In this document: positions 46,279-55,511 of the stretch, in pieces | How positions within the stretch are numbered: position 1 is the stretch's first letter | Layout of the letters: each line of letters starts with the position of its first letter | Assembly (NCBI GenBank): GCA_030831965.1 | Contig: JAURJZ010000007.1 | Location: 1-64,000 of the forward strand | Source of the DNA: Verrucomicrobiota bacterium | GTDB taxonomy: Bacteria; Verrucomicrobiota; Verrucomicrobiia; Opitutales; UBA953 | Direction: 5' to 3' | Length of the DNA stretch: 64,000 nt | Made by a program: the position numbers and the translations under genes | The notes under the pieces: generated by a model | What the model was told of the DNA's origin: nothing | The model's input: only the letters and a program-made list of their open reading frames with translations | The model's database searches: none

Positions 46279-47657
46279 GTCAACCGGAGAGCCCCCTTCG
46301 CCGGGCCGGACAGGCGCAGGGACTCGGCGGGCGGCACGCCGGGAACCCAGGCAGGGAGGCCTTCTACAAGGACTACAGGGAGGGATTCCCTCTGCTCGCG
46401 CGGGACCTTGCGGTCGATCAGCAGGTCGGCGACCTTGGCCGCGCCCGGGGCGCCGAGGGGCTGGTAGGCGTCGCCGGGCAGGCGCGAGCGCCAGGCAAGC
46501 CCGGCGGAGGGCGACACCTTGAGCCAAACCTCGCGCGCGGGCGGGATGCGCCCCGCGGAAAGCTCGGCCCAGGTCGCGGCGTCGAGGTCCCGCCGCTCGG
46601 CGACGAGGCCGCACGCCGCCGGCACGCCGTCGGCGCAGAGCGGCCTCGGCTCGCCGCCCCAGCTGGCCGCGGGCCGCCGGACCCTGAGCTGGTAGCCGTC
46701 CCAGGCCCAGTCGAGCCCACCGAGGCTGAGCTGGGTCCGCCGGCCGGCCGTGACGGCGTCGACGAGCTGTTCGAAGGAGGGCCCGCCGATCTCGGCGACG
46801 CCCGCGGCCCAGGCGGCCTCGGCGCAGGCGAGCCTGGCGAGGGCGCGGGGACGCCCCCTCAGCCCGGCGAGGCGCGAGACGCCCTCCGCGTCGGGCAGGC
46901 CGCCGAGCTCCGCCAGCCAGGCGCGGAGCGCGTCGGCGGCGTCGGCCAGGTTGTCCGAGGCTCGGGCCACGCCCTCGTGCCAGCCGGCGCCGAGGGCCTG
47001 CTCGAGCGCGGGCAGGGCCCCGAGACGAAGGCGGTTGCGGGGCGCCCCGGGCGCGGCGTTGGTCGCATCCTCCCTCCAGGGCACGCCGGCGGCGGCCAGC
47101 GCGGCGCGCAGGGCCTCGCGCCGGAGGCGGATGAGGGGGCGGACGCGGCGGGTGCCGTCGCGAAAGGCCTGGTCGGCCCGCGGCGCGGCGAGGCCCTCGG
47201 GTCCGGCGCCGCGCGCCAGGCGGAGCAGGAGCGTCTCCGCCCGGTCGTCGGCATGGTGGCCGAGGCAGATCGCCTTGGCGCCATGGGCGGCCATGGCCTC
47301 GGCGAGCCAGGCGTGTCGCGCCTCGCGCAGCGCGGTCTCGGAGGCGGGCCCGGCCTCGGCGCGGCGGGCGACCGCGAAGGGAAGGCCGAGGGCGGCGGCC
47401 AGCGCGCCCACGAAGGCGGCGTCCTCGGACGACTCGGCGCCGCGGACGGCGTGGTCGTAATGCAGCACGACCAGCCTGGACAGGAGCGCGGGTTGCGCGG
47501 CGAGCGACGCGAGGAGGGCGACGGAGTCGGCACCGCCCGAGACGGCGACGGCGAGGACCGGCTCGCGCGCGAGGGACTCGGCGAGGGCGGCGTCGAGGGG
47601 CACGGCGCGCCCGGCCGCCATCAGGCGGTCGCGCAGGTCCGGCGGCGACATCTCCAT
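46254..47657 (-). CDS. tilS: tRNA(Ile)-lysidine synthetase
   Basis: TilS converts C34 of tRNA-Ile(CAU) to lysidine. The 467-residue protein has the PP-loop VAVSGGADSVALLASL and downstream HYDHAVRG, then CLGHHADDRAETLLLRL. The N-terminal ATPase domain (about 30-220) is followed by the TilS-specific substrate-binding and C-terminal domains (WRSRLPGDAYQPLG is the C-terminal signature). An ATG two codons downstream (MSPPDLRD) is possible. It precedes ftsH by 10 nt. Confidence 0.93.
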   Translation of the reverse strand: MEMSPPDLRDRLMAAGRAVPLDAALAESLAREPVLAVAVSGGADSVALLASLAAQPALLSRLVVLHYDHAVRGAESSEDAAFVGALAAALGLPFAVARRAEAGPASETALREARHAWLAEAMAAHGAKAICLGHHADDRAETLLLRLARGAGPEGLAAPRADQAFRDGTRRVRPLIRLRREALRAALAAAGVPWREDATNAAPGAPRNRLRLGALPALEQALGAGWHEGVARASDNLADAADALRAWLAELGGLPDAEGVSRLAGLRGRPRALARLACAEAAWAAGVAEIGGPSFEQLVDAVTAGRRTQLSLGGLDWAWDGYQLRVRRPAASWGGEPRPLCADGVPAACGLVAERRDLDAATWAELSAGRIPPAREVWLKVSPSAGLAWRSRLPGDAYQPLGAPGAAKVADLLIDRKVPREQRESLPVVLVEGLPAWVPGVPPAESLRLSGPAKGALRLTWQGPCSP

Positions 47658-47663
47658 GGGCTC

Positions 47664-47692
47664 ACCCTACCCCGCCCCGCCCCGCTCGCCAG
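47664..47692 (-). promoter_or_regulatory. candidate leaderless promoter of tilS
   Basis: On the minus strand CTGGCG (47692-47687), 17 bp, TAGGGT (47669-47664), then 6 nt to the ATG at 47657. The -10 is good; the -35 lacks the first T. Confidence 0.4.
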
Positions 47693-47706
47693 CCGGAAGC
47701 GAGGGT

Positions 47707-48978
47707 TCAGCCCAGCGCGAGGCTGTCCTTGCCGAACCAGCGGCGCAGGGCCTCGGGGACGGCCACCGAGCCGTCGGGCCGGAGGTTGTTCTCGAGGATG
47801 GCCGCGAGGACGCGGGGAAGGCCGAGGCCCGAGCCGTTGAGGGTGTGGACGGTGTGGACCTTGCCCTCGGCGTCGCGGTAGCGGATGCCTGCCCGGCGCG
47901 CCTGGAAGTCGGTGAACGAGGAGCAGCTCGAGACCTCGAGCCAGCGCCTCTGGCCGCCGGCCCAGACCTCGAGGTCGTACTGCTTGCTGTGGGGGAAGCC
48001 GATGTCCCCGGCGCAGATGAGGAGGACGCGGTAGGGGAGGTTGAGCTTGCGGAGGATGAGCTCGGCGTCCTCGCGCAGGGACTCGAGCTCGGCGAGGGAG
48101 CGGTCGGGGGCGCACCACTTGACGAGCTCGACCTTGTCGAACTGGTGCAGGCGGTTGAGGCCGCGGACATGGGCGCCCCAGCTGCCGGCCTCGCGGCGGA
48201 AGCAGGGCGTGTAGCCGCAGCGCTTCACGGGGAGGTCGGCGGCGGACAGGATCTCGTCGCGGAAGAAGTTGGTGACGGGCACCTCGGCCGTCGGGATCAG
48301 GTAGAGGTCGTCCGTCGGCGCGTGGTACATCTGCCCCTCCTTGTCGGGCAGCTGGCCGGTGGCGGTGGCGCTGGCGGGGTTGACGAGCAGGGGGGCGTGG
48401 ACCTCGGTGTAGCCGCGCTCGGCCGCGTGCTCGAGGAAGAACTGGACGAGGGAGCGGACGAGGCGCGCCATGTCGCCCACGTAGAAGGGGAAGCCGGCGC
48501 CGGTGACCTTGACGCCGCGCTCGAAGTCGATCGCCTTGGCGAAGCCGGGGATGTCCCAGTGCGGCTTGGCGGCGGCGGAGACGAGGGCGGCGGGGTCGCC
48601 CCAGGCGGCGGCCACGACGTTGTCGGCCTCGGCGCGGCCCTCGGGGACGCTGGGGTCGGGGATATTGGGCACCGTCAGGCAGGCGTCGCGCCAGGAGGAC
48701 TCGGCGTCGGCCACCGACTTCTCCAGCTCCTTCACCTTGGCCGAGAGCGCCTTCATCTCGGCGACCTTGGCGACGAACTCGGGCGAGCCCTTGGGCAGCT
48801 TGGCCATGGCCTGGTTGGCGGCGTTCTGGCCGGCGCGGGCGGACTCGAACTCGGTCACGGCGTGGCGGCGGCGCTCGTCGGCGGCGAGCACGGCGTCGAG
48901 GTCCACCTGGAACTTCTTCCGGGCGACGCCCTTGCGGACGGCGTCGGTGTTCTCGCGCAGGAACTTGGGGTCGAGCAT
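47707..48978 (-). CDS. serS: seryl-tRNA synthetase
   Basis: A class II aminoacyl-tRNA synthetase. The 423-residue product has the N-terminal coiled-coil arm (about 1-110: MLDPKFLRENTDAVRKGV start), motif 2 CFRREAGSWG, and motif 3 GSGLGLPRVLAAILEN. TAEVPVTNFFRDEIL is the serine-binding TxE region. I chose the ATG at 48978 because it gives the normal SerRS N-terminus. A TTGCCC box lies 39 nt upstream. Confidence 0.96.
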   Translation of the reverse strand: MLDPKFLRENTDAVRKGVARKKFQVDLDAVLAADERRRHAVTEFESARAGQNAANQAMAKLPKGSPEFVAKVAEMKALSAKVKELEKSVADAESSWRDACLTVPNIPDPSVPEGRAEADNVVAAAWGDPAALVSAAAKPHWDIPGFAKAIDFERGVKVTGAGFPFYVGDMARLVRSLVQFFLEHAAERGYTEVHAPLLVNPASATATGQLPDKEGQMYHAPTDDLYLIPTAEVPVTNFFRDEILSAADLPVKRCGYTPCFRREAGSWGAHVRGLNRLHQFDKVELVKWCAPDRSLAELESLREDAELILRKLNLPYRVLLICAGDIGFPHSKQYDLEVWAGGQRRWLEVSSCSSFTDFQARRAGIRYRDAEGKVHTVHTLNGSGLGLPRVLAAILENNLRPDGSVAVPEALRRWFGKDSLALG

Positions 48979-48989
48979 GACGGGGCGAG

Positions 48990-49017
48990 ATTGCCCAAAC
49001 CCCCCGCCCGAGGGCAA
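48990..49017 (-). promoter_or_regulatory. candidate promoter of serS
   Basis: On the minus strand TTGCCC (49017-49012), 16 bp, GGCAAT (48995-48990), then 11 nt to the ATG at 48978. The -10 is weak. Confidence 0.35.
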
Positions 49018-49023
49018 GGGGGA

Positions 49024-49695
49024 TTAGCGCCCGAGGGCCAGCCTGGCGTTGAGGTAGCGCAGGGCCCAGGCCAGGCGCTCGCGGCTCACGCCCGAGCCGA
49101 GGCTGTGCTCGGCGCCGGGACCCTTGAGGACGACGGCGAAGGTGGTGCTGTACCCGCCCTTGCGACGCCGGGTCGACTCCTCGAGCTCGGCCCGGTCGAA
49201 GGCGCCCCAGTCGCGCCGGCGCGTCCAATGGAGCCCGAGAAAGCCCACCCGGTGGAGCAGGATGCCGTTGCGCTGCTCGAGCACGACCTTCCCGCAGGCG
49301 CTCATCAGGGCGAGCGCGCCGAAGAGGAGGGTGCCGAGGACGAAGGGGATGCCGAAGAGGGACAACTTCAGGTCGAACTCGCCCTTCCAAATCTGGGTGC
49401 CGTAGATGCCGCCGAGCGAGAAGCCGCTCCAGACCATCATGAAGGGCACGAGGAAGAACGCGGCGGCGCTGCGCGTCGAGAGCGTCAGCCGGAAGCCGTC
49501 CATCAGCTCCTCGGCCAGGACGCCCTTGGGCGGGTCGGTGGGCAGGGGTTGGAAGCGGCTGCCGATGGGCGCGGCGGACATGCAGGCCCCAAGGCCGAAG
49601 GACTTGTCGCAGCTGCGGCAGACGGCGAGGCCGGCCGAGGGAGCGACCTCGGAGGCGGGGATGGGCAGGCCGCAGTCGGGACAGTGGAGCTCCAC
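49024..49695 (-). CDS. zinc-ribbon membrane protein of unknown function
   Basis: A 223-residue protein starting with GTG. Residues 5-31 form a zinc ribbon (CPDC, then CRSC). After a soluble stretch with EELMDGFRLTLS there are two membrane helices, AAAFFLVPFMMVWSGFSLGG and FGIPFVLGTLLFGALALMS. The C-terminal part (about 140-223) is cytoplasmic and basic, with RRRKGGYSTTFAVVL and RERLAWALRYLNARL. It looks like a small sensor or assembly factor, but I recognise no family. It stops 45 nt before the serS start and has its own promoter motif. Confidence 0.7.
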   Translation of the reverse strand: MELHCPDCGLPIPASEVAPSAGLAVCRSCDKSFGLGACMSAAPIGSRFQPLPTDPPKGVLAEELMDGFRLTLSTRSAAAFFLVPFMMVWSGFSLGGIYGTQIWKGEFDLKLSLFGIPFVLGTLLFGALALMSACGKVVLEQRNGILLHRVGFLGLHWTRRRDWGAFDRAELEESTRRRKGGYSTTFAVVLKGPGAEHSLGSGVSRERLAWALRYLNARLALGR

Positions 49696-49701
49696 GCGGG
49701 A

Positions 49702-49730
49702 ACCCTGCCGCCGGGCCGCCCCGCGGACAA
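49702..49730 (-). promoter_or_regulatory. candidate leaderless promoter of the zinc-ribbon protein
   Basis: On the minus strand TTGTCC (49730-49725), 17 bp, CAGGGT (49707-49702), then 6 nt to the GTG at 49695. This promoter supports the GTG start. Confidence 0.45.
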
Positions 49731-49796
49731 GCCGAGAAGGGGTTGGTCCGCGCGCGGGCTCCGGCCTTGCGCGCGGCCCCACCCCCTTAGGCAGGG

Positions 49797-49827
49797 GCGG
49801 TTCCCGCCGACGAGCGACGGGAACCGC
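49797..49827 (-). terminator. hairpin downstream of ndk
   Basis: A perfect 10-bp inverted repeat (GCGGTTCCCG and CGGGAACCGC with an 11-nt loop) 21 nt after the ndk stop. No U-tract follows, so it is a 3'-end stabilising hairpin or weak terminator. Confidence 0.5.
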
Positions 49828-49847
49828 GGGGTGCTGCTATGAACCGT

Positions 49848-50282
49848 TCAGACGCGGGCCGCCTGGGGGGCGAAAACCTCGTCGGGACGGAAAAACCTGC
49901 GAATCTCGGCCTCCGCGGCGGCGGGGCTGTCGGACGCGTGGCAAACATTGCGCATCATCTCGGTGCCGTGATCGCCGCGGATGGTGCCCTTGGGCGCGAC
50001 CTTCGAGTTGGTCGGGCCGAGGAGCTCGCGGACACGGGCGATGACATTGTCGCCGGCGAGGGCGAGGACCAGGACCGGCCTCGAGGACATGAAGGCCTCG
50101 ATCTCGGGGTAAAAGGGCTTGTCGGCCACGTGGGCGTAGTGCTCGCGCAGCAGGGCCGGCGTGAGGATCATCAGCTTGGCCCCGAGGATGTCGAACCCCT
50201 CCTTCTCAAAACGAAGCAGAACGGTGCCGTAAAGGCGGCGTTCCATCGCGTCGGGCTTGAGGATGACGAGGGTCTTTTCCAT
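49848..50282 (-). CDS. ndk: nucleoside diphosphate kinase
   Basis: Ndk equilibrates NDP and NTP pools through a phospho-histidine. The 144-residue protein starts MEKTLVILKPDAMERR. The catalytic motif reads NVCHASDSPAAAEAEI, with His in CHASDS where most Ndk have VHGSDS; this substitution keeps the His. GPTNSKVAPKGTIRGDHG is the nucleotide-binding segment. A GGAG lies about 9 nt before the start. Possible promoter TTGTCG with TCATTC is further upstream. Confidence 0.95.
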   Translation of the reverse strand: MEKTLVILKPDAMERRLYGTVLLRFEKEGFDILGAKLMILTPALLREHYAHVADKPFYPEIEAFMSSRPVLVLALAGDNVIARVRELLGPTNSKVAPKGTIRGDHGTEMMRNVCHASDSPAAAEAEIRRFFRPDEVFAPQAARV

Positions 50283-50373
50283 GGGCGCTCCAAGAATGGG
50301 TTGTTCAGAATGACAGACCCCGGGTCGCCCGACAAGGCTTTTCGGGCCTCCTGGCCCCACCCCCCTCAAAAGC

Positions 50374-50859
50374 TCACTTTCGGACGAGAAGAACCACGGC
50401 TTGGCAGGAGATTCCCCTACCCTCCCCCACGGCATCGAGCCCCTCCTTGGTGGTGGCCTTGACCCCCACCTGCCCCGGGTCGACCCGCAGGAGCTGGGCG
50501 ATCCGGGTCCGCATGGCGGGCGCGTGGCGGGCAATCCTGGGCCGCTCGGCCAGGACGACCAGGTCGAGGTTGCCGACCCTCCAGCCAAGGGCGTCGGACT
50601 CGGCCAGGGCTCGCTCGACGATGCGGGCCGAGTCGAGGTCCTTCAGGGCGGGGTCGGTGTTGGGGAATAGCTGCCCGATGTCGGGGAGGCCGGCGGCGCC
50701 GAGGAGGGCGTCGGCCACGGCGTGGAGGACGACATCCGCGTCGGAGTGCCCCTCCGGACCGACATCCGAGGGAATCTCAACGCCCCCGAGGACGCAGCGG
50801 CGGCCGGCGACGAGCCGATGGATGTCGTAGCCGAGGCCGATGCGAAAGGGGGGCTGCAC
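50374..50859 (-). CDS. ispF: 2-C-methyl-D-erythritol 2,4-cyclodiphosphate synthase
   Basis: IspF makes the cyclic diphosphate of the MEP isoprenoid pathway. The 161-residue protein has the metal motif GYDIHRL (Asp and His), GPEGHSDADVVLHAVADALLGA (key HSDAD), DIGQLFPNTDP, and the C-terminal KATTKEGLDAVGEG. It begins with GTG at 50859 (MQPPFRIGLGYDIH); this is the only start near the conserved N-terminus and it has a leaderless promoter motif. It is 91 nt upstream of ndk. Confidence 0.95.
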   Translation of the reverse strand: MQPPFRIGLGYDIHRLVAGRRCVLGGVEIPSDVGPEGHSDADVVLHAVADALLGAAGLPDIGQLFPNTDPALKDLDSARIVERALAESDALGWRVGNLDLVVLAERPRIARHAPAMRTRIAQLLRVDPGQVGVKATTKEGLDAVGEGRGISCQAVVLLVRK

Positions 50860-50866
50860 GGCGGGA

Positions 50867-50895
50867 AGGCTAGGCGGGGCGGCGGCGCTTGGGAA
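50867..50895 (-). promoter_or_regulatory. candidate leaderless promoter of ispF
   Basis: On the minus strand TTCCCA (50895-50890), 17 bp, TAGCCT (50872-50867), then 7 nt to the GTG at 50859. It uses the same -10 as VWA2. Confidence 0.45.
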
Positions 50896-50911
50896 CGGCG
50901 AAGTTTTCCCC

Positions 50912-50940
50912 TTGAAGGGGGCGCCGGGTCGGGGCATCGT
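50912..50940 (+). promoter_or_regulatory. candidate promoter of tRNA-Cys
   Basis: TTGAAG (50912-50917), 17 bp, CATCGT (50935-50940), then 16 nt to the tRNA. It shares CATCGTGG and a downstream TTCC with the tRNA-Met promoter. Confidence 0.55.
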
Positions 50941-50956
50941 GGCGCTTCCCAGGCGC

Positions 50957-51031
50957 GGTGCGGTAGCCAAGTGGTAAGGCCGGGCTCTGCAAAAGCCCCA
51001 TTCGTCGGTTCGATTCCGACCCGCACCTCCA
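50957..51031 (+). tRNA. tRNA-Cys (GCA)
   Basis: A 75-nt tRNA with encoded CCA. Acceptor stem GGTGCGG/CCGCACC, anticodon stem GGGCT/AGCCC around CTGCAAA (anticodon GCA at 50989-50991), T-loop TTCGATT, discriminator T as in other tRNA-Cys. It lies between ispF and argG, on the opposite strand to both. Confidence 0.95.
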
Positions 51032-51039
51032 CCTGGGAA

Positions 51040-51067
51040 AGCAAACGGGCCGCCCTCGGGCGGCCCG
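51040..51067 (-). terminator. intrinsic terminator of the arg operon
   Basis: A perfect 10-bp stem (51046-51055 with 51058-51067) downstream of argG. On the minus strand it is followed by TTTGCTTT. It sits 15 nt after tRNA-Cys on the other strand and may also delimit that transcript. Confidence 0.7.
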
Positions 51068-51088
51068 GCCATCCGTGATGGTCGGGTC

Positions 51089-52354
51089 TCAGCGCGCGGG
51101 ACGGCGGAGGCTGTCGGGACCGTTGACCTTGGCGTTGACGCGCAGGCGAAGGCCGTTGAGGCGGATGAACCCGGTGGCGTCGTCCTGGTTGTAGGCCTTG
51201 GTGGGATCGGCCTCCATCGTGGCGATGTGCGGGTTGTAGAGCGAGCGGGGGCTCCTGCGGCCGGCCACGTAGAGGCCACCCTTGTAGAGCTTGACCCGCA
51301 CGGTGCCGGTGACGTTGCGCTGGGTCTCGGCGACGAGCGACTGGAGGGCGAGCCGCTCCGGCGCGTACCAGAAGCCGTTGTAGACGAGGGCCGCGTAGCG
51401 GGGGATGAGGGAGTCGCGCAGGTGCATGACCTCGCGGTCCATGGTCAGGGACTCGACCTGGCGGTGGGCGAACTGGAGGATGGTGCCGCCCGGGGTCTCG
51501 TAGACGCCGCGGCTCTTCATGCCGACGAAGCGGTTCTCGACCATGTCGACGCGGCCGACGCCGTGGCGGCCGCCGATCCGGTTGAGCTCGCGCATGGCGG
51601 CAAAGGGGGAGAGCCTGCGGCCGTTGACGGCGACGCAGTCGCCCCGGCGGTACTCGAGCTCGACGAACTCCGGCCTGTCGGGCGCGTCCTCGGGGGCGAC
51701 GGAGAGCTTGAACATGTCCTTGTGCCTGGCCGAGAAGACGTCGAGCCAAGGGTCCTCGAGGATGCCGGCCTCGTAGGAGATGTGGAGGAGGTTGCGGTCG
51801 GAGGAGTAGGGCTTCTTGGCGCTGGCCTGGACGGGGATGCGGTGGCGGGCGCAGTAGGCAATCATCTCGGCGCGGCCGGGAAACTCGGCGCGGAAGCGCT
51901 CGTCGCGCCAGGGGGCGATGATCTCGAGGTCGGGGGCGAGGGCGGCGGCGGTCAGCTCGAAGCGGACCTGGTCGTTGCCCTTGCCGGTCGCGCCGTGGGC
52001 GATGGCGGTGGCGCCCTCCTTGCGGGCGATCTCCACCATGCGCTTGGCGATGAGGGGCCGGGCGATGGAGGTGCCGAGGTAGTACTGCCCCTCGTAGATG
52101 GCGTTCGCCTGGAGCATGGGGTAGATGAAGTCCCGGGCGAACTCCTCCTGCAGGTCGTCGACGTAGAGCTTGGCCGCGCCGGTCTTGCGGGCCTTGGCGG
52201 GCAGGCCCCGGAGCTCGTCCTCCTGGCCGACGTTGGCGCAGAAGGCGATGACCTCGGCGTCGTGGTGCTCCTTGATCCAGGAGAGCAGGACGGAGGTGTC
52301 GAGGCCGCCGGAGTAGGCCAGGACGATCTTCTTCTTGGGGGACTTCTTCTTCAT
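51089..52354 (-). CDS. argG: argininosuccinate synthase
   Basis: ArgG joins citrulline and aspartate with ATP. The 421-residue protein has the PP-loop [16 protein letters not shown], then [27 protein letters not shown], and [15 protein letters not shown]. The N-terminus MKKKSPKKK is a lysine-rich extension. It is the last gene of argCJBDFG, 13 nt after argF, and is followed by an intrinsic terminator. argH is not in the window, so argininosuccinate lyase must be encoded elsewhere. Confidence 0.96.
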   Translation of the reverse strand: MKKKSPKKKIVLAYSGGLDTSVLLSWIKEHHDAEVIAFCANVGQEDELRGLPAKARKTGAAKLYVDDLQEEFARDFIYPMLQANAIYEGQYYLGTSIARPLIAKRMVEIARKEGATAIAHGATGKGNDQVRFELTAAALAPDLEIIAPWRDERFRAEFPGRAEMIAYCARHRIPVQASAKKPYSSDRNLLHISYEAGILEDPWLDVFSARHKDMFKLSVAPEDAPDRPEFVELEYRRGDCVAVNGRRLSPFAAMRELNRIGGRHGVGRVDMVENRFVGMKSRGVYETPGGTILQFAHRQVESLTMDREVMHLRDSLIPRYAALVYNGFWYAPERLALQSLVAETQRNVTGTVRVKLYKGGLYVAGRRSPRSLYNPHIATMEADPTKAYNQDDATGFIRLNGLRLRVNAKVNGPDSLRRPAR

Positions 52355-52367
52355 GGAGGAAAAGGGC

Positions 52368-53312
52368 TCAGCGGGAGGCGGCGAGGTGGGCGAGGATGGC
52401 CTTCTGGACGTGCAGGCGGTTCTCCGCCTGGTCGAAGACGATGCTGGCCGGGCTGTCGAGCACCTCCTGCGCGACCTCCTCGCCCGGGTGGGCGGGCAGG
52501 CAGTGCATGAAGAGGGCGCCGGGCTTGGCCTGCGCCATCAGGCGGGCGTTGACCTGGTAGGGCGCCATCTCGCGCAGGCGGCGCTCCCTCTCGGCCTCCA
52601 TGCCCATCGACACCCAGACGTCGGTCGCGACCATGTCGGCGCCGCGGACGGCGGCCGCGGGGTCCTCGCTGAAGGTCCAGGTCGGGGCGAGCTTCTCGCG
52701 GCGGAGGAGCTCCTGGATCTCGGGGCCGGGCGCGTAGCCCTTCGGTCCGGCAAGGGCGACCTCGACGCCGAGGAGGGCGCCGGCGAGGACGTAGGAGTTG
52801 CCCATGTTGCAGGCGGTGTCGCCGAGGAAGGCGACCTTGCGGCCGCGGAGGGCGTCGGCGTAGGCCTCGGGGCGGCCGGGCGCCCAGCGCTCGGCCAGCG
52901 AGAACATGTCGGTCAGCAGCTGGCAGGGGTGGAGGGAGTCGGAGAGGGCGTTGACGACGGGCATGGTGCCGGCGCGGGCGAACTCCTCGAGCAGCGCGTG
53001 GTCGTGGCAGCGGATGACCATGCCGTGGAGGTAGCGGGAGAGGACGCGGGCGGTGTCGGCGACGGTCTCCCCGCGGGAGAGCTGGAGGTCGTCGGCGTTG
53101 AGCATGACGGGCTGGCCGCCGAGCTCATGGACCCCGACCTGGAAGGAGACGCGCGTGCGGGTGCTCTTCTTGAAGAAGAGGAGACCCCAGGACTGCCGCG
53201 CGAGGGCGGGCGGCGTGTGGCGCCCCCGTCCGGCCTTGAGGGCGGCGGCGGTGGCGAAGACCGCGGCGACCTCGTCCCGGGTGAGGTCGGACTCCTTCAG
53301 GAAATGACGCAT
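52368..53312 (-). CDS. argF: ornithine carbamoyltransferase
   Basis: ArgF makes citrulline from ornithine and carbamoyl phosphate. The 314-residue protein has the carbamoyl-phosphate motif [22 protein letters not shown], the [10 protein letters not shown] motif with the HPCQ box, and the ornithine-side [18 protein letters not shown] rather than the SLRTR of N-acetylornithine enzymes and the upstream argJ support ornithine as substrate. A 58-nt gap separates it from argD and no convincing promoter is seen there. Confidence 0.95.
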   Translation of the reverse strand: MRHFLKESDLTRDEVAAVFATAAALKAGRGRHTPPALARQSWGLLFFKKSTRTRVSFQVGVHELGGQPVMLNADDLQLSRGETVADTARVLSRYLHGMVIRCHDHALLEEFARAGTMPVVNALSDSLHPCQLLTDMFSLAERWAPGRPEAYADALRGRKVAFLGDTACNMGNSYVLAGALLGVEVALAGPKGYAPGPEIQELLRREKLAPTWTFSEDPAAAVRGADMVATDVWVSMGMEAERERRLREMAPYQVNARLMAQAKPGALFMHCLPAHPGEEVAQEVLDSPASIVFDQAENRLHVQKAILAHLAASR

Positions 53313-53370
53313 CGGGCGTGAAGGGGCGACAATGACCCGTCGGGGAGGGCTTGGACAGCGGAAAAAGGCC

Positions 53371-54579
53371 TCAGGCCCGGGGCCAGTCGGCCAGGACGCG
53401 GCCGAGGATGTCGGCCGCCTCGGCGAGCTCGGCGGCGGAGGCGGTCAGGGGCGGCAGCAGGCGGACGGCGTTGTCGCCCGCCGGGACGGCGAGAAGGCCG
53501 GCCTCGCGCAGGGCGGCGACGACGGGGCGCGGCTCGACGGCGAGGGCCACGCCGACCATGTAACCGGCGCCGCGGACCTCGCGGACGAGGTCGGGCCGCG
53601 AGGCGGCAACCTGCCGGAGCCGGTCGTGCCAGACCGCGGACTGCCCGGTGACGCGGTCGAGGAGATCCTCGGCCTCGATGACCTCGAGGACGGCGAGGGC
53701 GGCGGCGCAGGCGAGCGGGTTGCCGCCGAAGGTCGTGCCGTGCGAGCCCGGCTGGAAGAGGTCGTCGTGCGGGGGGGCGATCCAGATGGCGCCGATGGGG
53801 AAGCCGCCGCCGAGCCCCTTGGCCATGGCGATGGCGTCGGGCCGGATGCCCGAGCGCTCGAAGGCGAAGAACGCGCCGCTGCGGCCGACGCCGCACTGGA
53901 TCTCGTCGATGAGGAGGAGGACGTTGCGCTCGCGGCAGATCCGCTCGAGACCCCGGAGGAAGGCGGGGTCGGCGGGGAAGACGCCCCCCTCGCCCTGGAT
54001 GGTCTCGAGCAGGACGGCGGCGGTGGACCGCGCGTCGATGAGCCGGTCCCAGGCGGCGAGGTCGTTGAGGGGCGCGGCGGCGAAGCCGGCGAGCAGGGGG
54101 CGGAAGCCGGCCTGGATCTTCTCCTGGGGCGTGGCGGACATGCCGCCGAAGGTGCGGCCGTGGAAGGCGCGCTCGGCGACGACGACGCCGACGCAGGCGC
54201 CTTCCTGGCCCGACTTGCGCCGGCCGTGCAGGCGGGCGAGCTTGAGCAGCGCCTCGTTGGCCTCGGCGCCGCTGTTGCAGAAGAGGGCGCGGCCGGGGCC
54301 GCAGCGGCGCGCGAGGGCGGCGGCGAGGCGCGCGGCGGGCTCGTTGCGGTAGAGGTTGCTGACGTGGACGAGCCGGCCGGCCTGCTCGCGGACGCGGGCG
54401 ACCCAGGTGGGGTGGCAGTGGCCGAGGGCGTTGACGGCGATGCCGGTGGAGAAGTCGAGGTAGGCCCGGCCGGCGTCGTCCCAGACGCGGCTGCCCTCGC
54501 CGCGGGCGAGGGTGAGGGCCGGGGCGGCGTAGTTGCCCGCGAGGTGGCGGGCGTGGAGGTCGGCGGTGTCGTCGGCCAT
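53371..54579 (-). CDS. argD: acetylornithine aminotransferase
   Basis: A class III PLP aminotransferase making N-acetylornithine. The 402-residue protein has YLDFSTGIAVNALGHCHP at the N-terminus, FCNSGAEANEALLKLAR, LLIDEIQCGVGRSG with the PLP Asp, and the PLP-lysine region AMAKGLGGGFPIGA. Its ATG overlaps the argB stop by 1 nt (TGATG), so it is translationally coupled. It is central in the argCJBDFG order. Confidence 0.95.
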   Translation of the reverse strand: MADDTADLHARHLAGNYAAPALTLARGEGSRVWDDAGRAYLDFSTGIAVNALGHCHPTWVARVREQAGRLVHVSNLYRNEPAARLAAALARRCGPGRALFCNSGAEANEALLKLARLHGRRKSGQEGACVGVVVAERAFHGRTFGGMSATPQEKIQAGFRPLLAGFAAAPLNDLAAWDRLIDARSTAAVLLETIQGEGGVFPADPAFLRGLERICRERNVLLLIDEIQCGVGRSGAFFAFERSGIRPDAIAMAKGLGGGFPIGAIWIAPPHDDLFQPGSHGTTFGGNPLACAAALAVLEVIEAEDLLDRVTGQSAVWHDRLRQVAASRPDLVREVRGAGYMVGVALAVEPRPVVAALREAGLLAVPAGDNAVRLLPPLTASAAELAEAADILGRVLADWPRA

Positions 54580-55457
54580 CAGGTGTGGACGATCTCGGTG
54601 CCGACGCCCTTGTCGGTGAAGATCTCGAGGAGCAGGCTGTGGGGGGCGCGCCCGTCGATGAAGTGGACGCGGCGGACGCCGTCGCGGAGGGCGGCGACGG
54701 CGCTGTCGACCTTGGGGATCATGCCGCCGGCGACGACGCCCTTGCGCTTGAGCTCCTCCACGTCGCCGATGCGGAGGGTGGGGATGAGGGTGGAGGGGTC
54801 CTGGGGGTCGGCGAGGAGGCCGGGGACGTCGCTCATGAAGATGAGGCGGCGGGCGCGGAGGGCGCCGGCCACGGCGGCCGCGGCGACGTCGGCGTTGGTG
54901 TTGTGGGGACGGTCCTCGGCGTCGAGCGCGATGGGCGAGATGACGGGGAGGTGGCCGTCGGCGAGGGCCTTCTTGATCAGCTTGGTCTTGACGAACTTGA
55001 TGTCGCCCACGAACCCGACGTCGACCGCCTTGCCCTGCCCGTCGCGCACGGTCATGCGCTCGCAGAGGTTGACGGCGTTGCCGGGCATGCCGAGCGGGTT
55101 GGCGCCGCGCTGGGCGAGGAGGGCGCAGATCTCGCCGTTGATCTCCTCGTTGAGGGTGCGCTCGACGATGCGGACGGTCTCGGCGTCGGTCACGCGCATG
55201 CCGCCGCGGAACTCGGCCTTGATCCCGGCCTTGTCCATCGCGCGGGTGATGGCCTTGCCGCCGCCGTGGACGACCACGACCTGGATGCCGACGGCGGCGA
55301 GGAAGGCGATGTCGCCCGCCACGCGCTCCCGGCCGGAGGGGTCGGCGTCGTCCATGAAGCTGCCGCCGTACTTCACCACGAAGGTGGAGCCGCGGAACTT
55401 CTGGATGTAGGGAAGGGCCTCGAGGAGCACCTTGGCCTTCTCAGCGGGGGAGGTCAT
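54579..55457 (-). CDS. argB: acetylglutamate kinase
   Basis: ArgB phosphorylates N-acetylglutamate and is usually the arginine-inhibited step in cyclic pathways. The 292-residue protein has [23 protein letters not shown], and [14 protein letters not shown] near the C-terminus. An N-terminal helix ([19 protein letters not shown]) is the one that forms the arginine-sensitive hexamer in other bacteria, so feedback inhibition is likely. The start at 55457 gives [11 protein letters not shown] promoter-like TTGCCC/GACACT pair lies 39 nt upstream. Confidence 0.96.
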   Translation of the reverse strand: MTSPAEKAKVLLEALPYIQKFRGSTFVVKYGGSFMDDADPSGRERVAGDIAFLAAVGIQVVVVHGGGKAITRAMDKAGIKAEFRGGMRVTDAETVRIVERTLNEEINGEICALLAQRGANPLGMPGNAVNLCERMTVRDGQGKAVDVGFVGDIKFVKTKLIKKALADGHLPVISPIALDAEDRPHNTNADVAAAAVAGALRARRLIFMSDVPGLLADPQDPSTLIPTLRIGDVEELKRKGVVAGGMIPKVDSAVAALRDGVRRVHFIDGRAPHSLLLEIFTDKGVGTEIVHT

Positions 55458-55468
55458 CGGACGGGCGG

Positions 55469-55496
55469 AGTGTCGGGGCGCGGGGGCGGCGGGCAA
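55469..55496 (-). promoter_or_regulatory. candidate internal promoter of argB
   Basis: On the minus strand TTGCCC (55496-55491), 16 bp, GACACT (55474-55469), then 11 nt to the ATG at 55457. Confidence 0.35.
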
Positions 55497-55511
55497 CGGC
55501 AAAACGGCCGC

